Shown in pieces: positions 6,979-10,949 of a stretch of 10,949 bases of DNA. Location: contig CAZCQP010000070.1 of assembly GCA_964500895.1 (NCBI GenBank), positions 1 through 10,949 on the forward strand. The letters are read 5' to 3'. A model generated the notes under the pieces. That model worked only from the letters and a program-made list of their open reading frames with translations. It was not told the origin of the DNA and searched no databases. Source of the stretch: CAZCQP01 sp964500895 (lineage in GTDB: Bacteria > Bacillota > Clostridia > Lachnospirales > JAISER01). Made by a program: the position numbers and the translations under genes. The stretch's first letter is position 1. The number at the start of each line of letters is the position of its first letter.

Positions 6979-8586
6979 ATGAGCCACAAATCCTCCGGCT
7001 TTGTTAAACAAGCAGCCATACTGGCTATTGCCGGTATCTTGGTGCGCCTTTTAGGGTTTATATACCGAGTGTCCTTAACCGGTATGATTGGGGATGAGGG
7101 CAACGGTATTTATGCCGCCGGTTATTACTTATACACTTTTTTTCTCATCATGTCTTCTGCCGGCCTTCCGGCGGCCATTTCCAAAATGGTATCGGAGCGG
7201 TATGCCCGGGAGCAGTATCGCAACGCCCACCGCATTTTCCGAGTGGCTTTGGCCATTGCGGCAGTGGGGGGGCTATTGTGTTCCCTTGCTTTGTGGCTGG
7301 GGGCCCGCTGGCTTTCAGAAGCGGTCAGTAGCCCAAGCAGTTATTACGCCATTTTAACGTTGTCCCCCACAGTTTTTATTGTGGCCATCATGGCGGTGTA
7401 CCGTGGGTATTTTCAAGGGATGAACACCACTGTACCAACAGCCTTGTCCCAAGTGGTAGAGCAAATTTTTAATGCTATATTTAGCGTTTTTTTATGTTAT
7501 GTGCTGATGAAACAGTATAGCGATATTGCGCTGGGGGCGGCAGGGGGCACTGCGGGCACAGGGGTAGGGGCTATGTGCGGCCTTATAACCATAATGGCCA
7601 TTTATGCGCTGCTGATGCCCGCCATTCACCATAGGATGAAGGTTGGCCACGGTTCTCCAGTTACCCAAAGCAGGAGAGTTTTAGCCAAGGAATTGTTTAG
7701 CATTGCCACCCCCATCATCATTGGTACAGCCGTTTTCAGCATGACCAACTTGATTGACATGAAGATGGTGAATAGCTTGCTCTTAAAAAGCGGCTATTCT
7801 GTTAGGGAAGCAAACAGCCTTTACGGGATGCTCTCCGGTAAGTATGCAACCCTAACCACCTTACCTGTGTCCATCTCTACGGCATTGGCAACCGCCATTA
7901 TTCCCGCCATTGCCTATTCCATAACCTTAGGGCAAAGGCAAGAAACTAACCGAAAAATTAACACAGCATTCCGCATGACCATGGTGCTATCAATACCGGC
8001 GGCTGTAGGCTTAGGGGTATTAGCAAATCCCATTTTGCTTCTCCTGTATCCTGCATATTCAAAAGGGGGCTATTTGCTACAGCTTGGGAGCATCAGCATT
8101 ATCTTTTTGGCTATGGCCCAAATTATTACCGGAATCCTGCAAGGGGCGGGGTATGTCAAAGTACCGGTTATTGCAGCACTTTGCGGTGCAGTACTTAAGA
8201 TACCATTAAATGCCGTCCTCATTCCGATTCGTGAAATCCACATCTTTGGCATCACCATACCCATTAACGTAGGTGGTGCGGTGTTAAGCACCATTGTTTG
8301 CTATATGGTGGTGGTGGCCATTGACTTGTTTGTGCTTTTGCGCATGATGGGCAAGGGGGTAAAGCTGGACTTTACCGGCGCCTTTTTGAAGCCTATGGTG
8401 GCATCGTTGGTGATGGGCGCAAGCTGTTATGCGGCGTATACTGCCTGTATGTGGGTGCTTCCCAGTAACACTGTGGCGTGCTTATTAGCCATTGGTTTGG
8501 GTGGAATGGTCTATTTAGGTTACATGCTTTTAATACGGGGAATTTTGCCCGAGGATTTAAAGTTTTTAAACCGTAAAAAGGTTTAA
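6979..8586 (+). CDS. SpoVB/MurJ-family lipid-linked oligosaccharide flippase
   Basis: This polytopic membrane protein belongs to the MOP superfamily that includes MurJ (YtgP) and the sporulation protein SpoVB, which move lipid-linked cell-wall precursors across the membrane. The 535 residues are close to the length of B. subtilis YtgP. The N-terminus (FVKQAAILAIAGILVRLLGF, then IYRV) and the segment YRGYFQGMNTTVPTALSQVV are typical of this group. Hydrophobic segments recur along the whole chain, consistent with about 14 transmembrane helices. The ATG at 6979 is chosen because AAGGAG lies 7 nt upstream; the frame is open from 6889, but that extension lies inside repeat copy B. A SASP gene follows 61 bp downstream. 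Whether it is the vegetative MurJ or the spore-specific SpoVB cannot be told from the sequence, though the spore gene next door favours a sporulation role. Confidence 0.88.
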   Translation: MSHKSSGFVKQAAILAIAGILVRLLGFIYRVSLTGMIGDEGNGIYAAGYYLYTFFLIMSSAGLPAAISKMVSERYAREQYRNAHRIFRVALAIAAVGGLLCSLALWLGARWLSEAVSSPSSYYAILTLSPTVFIVAIMAVYRGYFQGMNTTVPTALSQVVEQIFNAIFSVFLCYVLMKQYSDIALGAAGGTAGTGVGAMCGLITIMAIYALLMPAIHHRMKVGHGSPVTQSRRVLAKELFSIATPIIIGTAVFSMTNLIDMKMVNSLLLKSGYSVREANSLYGMLSGKYATLTTLPVSISTALATAIIPAIAYSITLGQRQETNRKINTAFRMTMVLSIPAAVGLGVLANPILLLLYPAYSKGGYLLQLGSISIIFLAMAQIITGILQGAGYVKVPVIAALCGAVLKIPLNAVLIPIREIHIFGITIPINVGGAVLSTIVCYMVVVAIDLFVLLRMMGKGVKLDFTGAFLKPMVASLVMGASCYAAYTACMWVLPSNTVACLLAIGLGGMVYLGYMLLIRGILPEDLKFLNRKKV

Positions 8587-8609
8587 ACTGAGGCAAATGT
8601 GCCATACTC
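8581..8609 (+). promoter_or_regulatory. Possible sigma-G-like promoter of the SASP gene
   Basis: CATACTC (8603-8609) matches 6 of 7 bases of the sigma-G -10 consensus CATACTA, upstream of a gene class that sigma-G normally controls in the forespore. The -35 region (GTTTAA at 8581-8586, 16 nt away) is a poor match. The call rests on the -10 and on the identity of the downstream gene. Confidence 0.3.
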
Positions 8610-8647
8610 TATAGCAATTCCAGAAATTGAATAGAGGTGGCAGCCAC

Positions 8648-8878
8648 ATGCCGGAAAAGGAAAAGAAAAGGGCAACGAAACCTAAAAAAGAAAAACCATT
8701 AACAGAAAAAGACTTATTAAAATATGAAATTGCCGCTGAATTAGGGCTAATGGACAAGGTGAATCAAACAGGCTGGAAGTCCTTAACCGCTAAAGAAAGC
8801 GGGCGCATTGGCGGCTTGATGACCAAACGCACCAGAGAAAAGGAGAAAGCGGCCCAAGTGCAGGTTCAAGAGCTTTAA
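8648..8878 (+). CDS. Small acid-soluble spore protein, alpha/beta type
   Basis: Alpha/beta SASPs coat forespore DNA, protect it from UV and heat, and are degraded by the GPR protease at germination. The 76-residue product contains both hallmark blocks. LKYEIAAELGL (24-34) includes the GPR recognition segment, and GWKSLTAKESGRIGGLMTKR (42-61) corresponds to the conserved second DNA-binding block. The ATG at 8648 has AGAGGTGG 7 nt upstream; an in-frame start at 8627 lies before that site and was rejected. The first 20 residues are unusually lysine-rich (MPEKEKKRATKPKKEKPLTE), an extension beyond the classic 60-70 aa proteins. A sigma-G-like -10 lies upstream. This gene is the strongest evidence that the organism forms endospores. 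Confidence 0.88.
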   Translation: MPEKEKKRATKPKKEKPLTEKDLLKYEIAAELGLMDKVNQTGWKSLTAKESGRIGGLMTKRTREKEKAAQVQVQEL

Positions 8879-8900
8879 TGGCTGTATAGGAGGGGATACT

Positions 8901-9413
8901 GTGAACAAGCGCAGAATCGTGGGGTATTTGGCGATTATTTTGCTGGCCTATGGTTTCTTAAGCATAGACAGCGCCAAAAGTTTGGAAAAAGCCGTAGATT
9001 TAAGTTTCTTAGACGCAAACACCATCGTCACCATGAAAGCAGCACCAGACAGCACCGTAGACCGGGACACAGCACGCCGGGGGACGGCTGCCGATGCACA
9101 ACAAATTGTGAATTACCTTCAAGATTTTCAGCTAAAACCTCAGGTTTGGCAAAGTCTGATGGTAGACAAGCTCAAAGACCGCCCCCATTTTCTGATTGCA
9201 TTTTACAACCCTCAAGCCCAGAACCCAGAAGTGCCCGTTGTTTCCTTCTTGGTGCAGGGGGATAAAAATATGTCCATTACCGTGCACAATGCATCGGGCA
9301 TGGGTGCCCGGGACAACTATAAAATACAGCGTGACAAGCTGGACATTACCAAGTTGCAGGCCATCTATGAGGGCATGGAGGCTTTGGCCGATGCTCAGGA
9401 CGTTTTACAGTAG
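8901..9413 (+). CDS. Uncharacterised protein with N-terminal membrane anchor or signal peptide
   Basis: I do not recognise the family. The 170-residue product has a basic start (MNKRR), a hydrophobic stretch (IVGYLAIILLAYGFLSI, about 6-22) and then a soluble mixed domain, so it is probably anchored or exported with the bulk outside the cytoplasm. There is no lipobox Cys and no clear repeat. The segment from about 95 to 125 (PHFLIAFYNPQ, then VPVVSFLVQGDKNMSITVHN) looks like a small beta-sheet domain. The GTG start at 8901 has AGGAGGGG 5 nt upstream. It lies 22 bp after the SASP gene and may share its transcript, which would point to a forespore or spore-envelope role; that is inference. Confidence 0.75.
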   Translation: MNKRRIVGYLAIILLAYGFLSIDSAKSLEKAVDLSFLDANTIVTMKAAPDSTVDRDTARRGTAADAQQIVNYLQDFQLKPQVWQSLMVDKLKDRPHFLIAFYNPQAQNPEVPVVSFLVQGDKNMSITVHNASGMGARDNYKIQRDKLDITKLQAIYEGMEALADAQDVLQ

Positions 9414-9433
9414 CGTACAAGTTCTTTATTAAA

Positions 9434-9482
9434 ATTGTCAAGACAATGTAAGTGTAGACAAGATGGTGCATATAAATATAAA
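9434..9482 (+). promoter_or_regulatory. Candidate promoter with adjacent palindrome, upstream of the YtxC-like gene
   Basis: TAGACA (9455-9460) and TATAAA (9477-9482) are 16 nt apart, each with 5 of 6 consensus bases. Just upstream is a perfect palindrome ATTGTC-AA-GACAAT (9434-9447). AGACAA recurs 15 bp further on, overlapping the -35. The palindrome could be an operator; no cognate regulator is visible here. The start site would be near 9489, leaving a very short leader before the ATG at 9506. Confidence 0.4.
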
Positions 9483-9505
9483 GAGCACAATCGGGGAGTG
9501 AGCCT

Positions 9506-9928
9506 ATGGATAGCATAACCATTTGTACCCGGGCCTATATGCAGGAACTCATTGATTTTTATTACATTGATGTGAAAGAGCACGTGCTGGAGGAAGGCAT
9601 GGTGGGGGGAGAGTTTTTCTTTACGCTACCCCGGCAGGTGGTGGATGCCGCCCAGCTTTCGGAAGTGATGGAGGACATTCTGTTAGAAAAGAACCCCATC
9701 GTCAGCAGCCAGGCCAAAGTATTTGACACCTTAAAGACCAAAGTGTTTGGCCAGGTTCAGGTACGCCAGCAAATGGCTTTGGCCCTTGCAGAACACTTAC
9801 AGACCCAGAGCCAGCTGAATGTAGACGGCTACATCCAATTCCGGCTTGGGCGCTATGAAGCCATGATTAGTGAAATCTTATACTCGGCGGTAAAGAAGAA
9901 CTTAAAAGTCACACCTGTTAAAGCATAA
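9506..9928 (+). CDS. Short YtxC-like putative sporulation protein
   Basis: The 140-residue product is soluble and mostly helical by appearance. Its last third (LNVDGYIQFRLGRYEAMI, about 103-120, followed by a helical tail) resembles the signature of the YtxC sporulation protein family, where a phrase like 'NIEGFxxFRLKxY' is conserved. B. subtilis YtxC is about twice as long, so this is a short or divergent relative. In B. subtilis ytxC lies directly upstream of thrS; here thrS is about 5 kb away, which is weak support. The ATG at 9506 has GGGGAG 7 nt upstream and a candidate promoter before it. Its molecular function is unknown, and the family assignment is from memory of the motif only. Confidence 0.5.
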   Translation: MDSITICTRAYMQELIDFYYIDVKEHVLEEGMVGGEFFFTLPRQVVDAAQLSEVMEDILLEKNPIVSSQAKVFDTLKTKVFGQVQVRQQMALALAEHLQTQSQLNVDGYIQFRLGRYEAMISEILYSAVKKNLKVTPVKA

Positions 9929-9960
9929 ATGGTTTTTTTAAAAGTTAGAAAAAATAAACC

Positions 9961-9989
9961 TTGACAAATGTGTCGATCTATGCTAAAGT
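9961..9989 (+). promoter_or_regulatory. Strong sigma-A promoter of the tRNA-Thr gene
   Basis: A perfect TTGACA (9961-9966) is followed after 17 nt by TAAAGT (9984-9989), with TG one base upstream of the -10. The start would be near 9996, about 38 nt before the mature tRNA 5' end. The match is the best in the window and fits a stable-RNA gene. Confidence 0.8.
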
Positions 9990-10038
9990 AACCGCTGGAT
10001 GGTGATTGACCCCTGCGGGCGGCGGTTACCTATGCTGA
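9979..10038 (+). repeat. Inverted and direct repeats framing the tRNA leader
   Basis: GTAACCGC (9988-9995) and GCGGTTAC (10022-10029) are perfect inverted repeats 26 nt apart. Outside them CTATGCT occurs as a direct repeat (9979-9985 and 10030-10036). The left arm overlaps the -10 box and would lie at or before the transcription start, so a full RNA hairpin is unlikely; a DNA-level site or duplication scar is possible. Confidence 0.6.
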
Positions 10039-10107
10039 TATAGCTCAGTAGGTAGAGCGCATCCTTGGTAAGGATGAGGTTCACGGGTTCGAATCCCGTT
10101 ATCAGCT
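10034..10107 (+). tRNA. tRNA-Thr, anticodon GGT
   Basis: The cloverleaf reads cleanly. The acceptor is GCTGATA (10034-10040) with TATCAGC (10100-10106). The D stem is GCTC/GAGC around AGTAGGTA. The anticodon stem CATCC/GGATG encloses the loop TTGGTAA, giving anticodon GGT, which decodes ACC and ACT. The T stem is ACGGG/CCCGT with loop TTCGAAT. The discriminator base is T and CCA is not encoded. The variable region reads AGGTTC, six bases rather than the usual five. A strong promoter lies upstream and a terminator hairpin starts 30 nt after the 3' end, so it is probably a monocistronic tRNA. Its substrate enzyme ThrRS is encoded about 5.3 kb upstream in the same orientation. Confidence 0.97.
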
Positions 10108-10116
10108 TAATTTGCA

Positions 10117-10368
10117 TCATATGAAGTTACCTAATTTGAACAGACAAGCCAATTTCCTATTGGTTTGTCTGTTCTTTTTTTCCAAAGTCAGATTAGCGAA
10201 TGCAGGGTCAAGTGCCTTAGCGGTGTTCTCATTTACAGATTTAGAAGTAACATGGCTGTATATGGAAAGCGTTGTGAGGACTTTTGAGTGCCTCATCAGT
10301 TCCGAAACAATTATGGGATTCTCTCGTTCCAGTCCCTGTTGTGACTTAATAAAACAATGGTACCTTCC
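10117..10368 (-). pseudogene. C-terminal remnant of a tyrosine recombinase (integrase)
   Basis: On the minus strand an 83-codon open stretch, lacking a start codon, contains ENPIIVSELMRHSK followed by VLTTLSIYSHVT. This is the C-terminal signature of phage or ICE tyrosine recombinases. His27 of the fragment (in MRHSK) and Tyr37 (in IYSHV, near 10258-10260) match the last two catalytic positions, and the downstream NENTAKALDPAF resembles the usual final helix. The arginine, lysine and HxxR boxes are missing; upstream the frame is closed by a TAA at 10369-10371 and other frames are broken too. The fragment ends against the 3' side of tRNA-Thr in the opposite orientation, where integrases of tRNA-targeting elements usually sit. 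No second copy of the tRNA 3' end was found in the window. The homology is by eye, so the upstream limit is uncertain. Confidence 0.65.
10138..10181 (+). terminator. Rho-independent terminator of tRNA-Thr
   Basis: A 16-bp stem (arms 10138-10153 and 10159-10174, with one G-T pair) with a TTCCT loop is followed by a run of seven T (10175-10181). It starts 30 nt after the tRNA 3' end. The opposite strand lacks a T-run after the hairpin, so it acts mainly in the plus direction. It lies inside the open frame of the integrase remnant. Confidence 0.92.
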
Positions 10369-10385
10369 TTACTCAATAGATGACG

Positions 10386-10414
10386 TTGAACTTTATCGGT
10401 TGAGATGATATTCT
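10386..10414 (+). promoter_or_regulatory. Candidate promoter of the LytTR gene
   Basis: TTGAAC (10386-10391) and TATTCT (10409-10414) are separated by exactly 17 nt. The start would be near 10421, giving a leader of about 130 nt before the TTG start at 10550. The leader contains the hairpin at 10427-10446 and a weaker TCCCT/AGGGA hairpin further on, and holds no gene. Confidence 0.45.
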
Positions 10415-10426
10415 ACATATAGAAAA

Positions 10427-10446
10427 AGCTCGACCATTGGTGAGCT
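10427..10446 (+). repeat. Near-perfect 20-bp palindrome in the LytTR leader
   Basis: AGCTC (10427-10431) and ACCA (10433-10436) pair with TGGT (10438-10441) and GAGCT (10442-10446) around a single T, with one unpaired G. It lies a few bases after the predicted transcription start. It could be an operator or an RNA hairpin; no T-run follows. Confidence 0.55.
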
Positions 10447-10549
10447 AAAGATGGAAAAAATTATAATCCCTTGGCTAGAGGGAATGATGATGTTGCAGAA
10501 ATAATGAATATAACCTGTTAAGCTTAGAGGATGTCAGAGGTGAGTTTAC

Positions 10550-10949
10550 TTGAAAATTATCATTGAGGAATTACAGCACGGAGAAGAAGAACAAATCATT
10601 GTCAAGTGCCGCCAAATGACGCCCGAACTTCTCCGTATGCTTGCCCTGCTAAAAGCGCAGGACATGCTTGTTGCCTATGATGGCAATGAAATCCACCGCG
10701 TACCGCCAACACGCATCTATTATATCGAGGCTGTGGACAATAAAACATTCTTATATTGCAAGGATAAAGTGTACGAATCAAAGCAAAAGCTGTATGAATT
10801 GGAAGAAACTCTTGCAAACAGCGATTTTCTAAGGATATCAAAATCGGTCATCATAAGCCTGAGTAAAATCAAATCACTAAGCCCTGCGCTTGGCGGGCGA
10901 TTTGAAGCGGTACTGGATAATGGCGAAAAGGTGATTATTTCAAGGCAAT
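10550..10949 (+). CDS. LytTR-domain DNA-binding regulator (3' end outside window)
   Basis: The frame is open from a TTG at 10550 to the right edge, 133 codons, so the gene is cut by the window. AGAGGTGAG (10536-10544) is a good ribosome binding site, and the product begins MKIIIEELQHGEEEQ. From about residue 45 it carries the LytTR fold: HRVPPTRIYYIEAVDNKTFL, then a short loop, then LRISKSVIISLSKIKSL and the final LDNGEKVIISR. LytTR proteins bind direct-repeat sites upstream of target genes. With no receiver domain in front it is the small stand-alone type, which is often encoded beside a DUF3021 membrane protein; that partner would be off the right edge. The position beyond an integrase scar raises the possibility of a transferred gene. 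Confidence 0.85.
   Translation, partial: MKIIIEELQHGEEEQIIVKCRQMTPELLRMLALLKAQDMLVAYDGNEIHRVPPTRIYYIEAVDNKTFLYCKDKVYESKQKLYELEETLANSDFLRISKSVIISLSKIKSLSPALGGRFEAVLDNGEKVIISRQ

Noticed and set aside
9943..9960. AT-rich inverted sequence after the YtxC-like gene as a terminator
   Set aside because: GGTTT...AAACC arms at about 9930-9960 are poor in GC, pair imperfectly and are not followed by a T-run.
10383..10403. Two GTTGA repeats upstream of the LytTR gene as LytTR binding sites
   Set aside because: Spacing is 14 bp rather than the roughly 21-22 bp period of LytTR sites, and both depart from the motif.
10112..10408. 98-aa plus-strand frame after tRNA-Thr
   Set aside because: It runs through the terminator hairpin, has no ribosome binding site, and the complementary strand shows the recombinase signature instead.

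Overview
The window looks like a core chromosomal segment of an endospore-forming Firmicute, most likely a member of the Clostridia. The evidence is a small acid-soluble spore protein gene, a YtxC-like sporulation gene, a SpoVB/MurJ-type flippase, AGGAGG-type ribosome binding sites throughout, and several TTG or GTG starts. Genus cannot be told from the sequence alone. Most of it reads as ordinary housekeeping DNA; the unusual material is in two intergenic stretches.

Left part (57-2737, minus strand): rsmI (16S rRNA C1402 2'-O-methyltransferase) and asnB (glutamine-hydrolysing asparagine synthetase) form a two-gene unit, transcribed asnB then rsmI, with an ATGA stop/start overlap. A 167-bp divergent region (2738-2904) separates asnB from thrS. 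It holds a good sigma-A promoter for thrS and a weaker one for asnB, and leaves no room for a T-box. Middle (2905-6559, plus strand): thrS encodes a threonyl-tRNA synthetase lacking almost all of the N-terminal TGS domain. It is followed 31 bp later by typA/bipA, a ribosome-associated GTPase.

The 419-bp gap at 6560-6978 has no gene. It holds two imperfect copies, 181 bp apart, of a GC-rich element of about 150 bp built from nested inverted repeats of the GGCGGCC/GGCCGCC type. Copy A ends in a T-rich, terminator-like tract; copy B does not, and it is followed by a separate hairpin just upstream of the flippase gene. This is the least explained structure in the window.

Right part (6979-9928, plus strand): a SpoVB/MurJ-family lipid-linked oligosaccharide flippase, an alpha/beta-type SASP, an uncharacterised membrane-anchored or exported protein of 170 aa, and a short YtxC-like protein. 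Together they suggest envelope and sporulation functions.

Far right (9929-10949): tRNA-Thr(GGT) has its own strong promoter and a long terminator hairpin. On the opposite strand, directly against the tRNA 3' side, lies a decayed C-terminal fragment of a tyrosine recombinase (integrase), the scar expected of an old element integrated at a tRNA gene. Beyond it a LytTR-domain regulator starts with its own candidate promoter and runs off the right edge. No complete new system can be claimed. The best leads are the tandem structured element and the integrase scar at tRNA-Thr.
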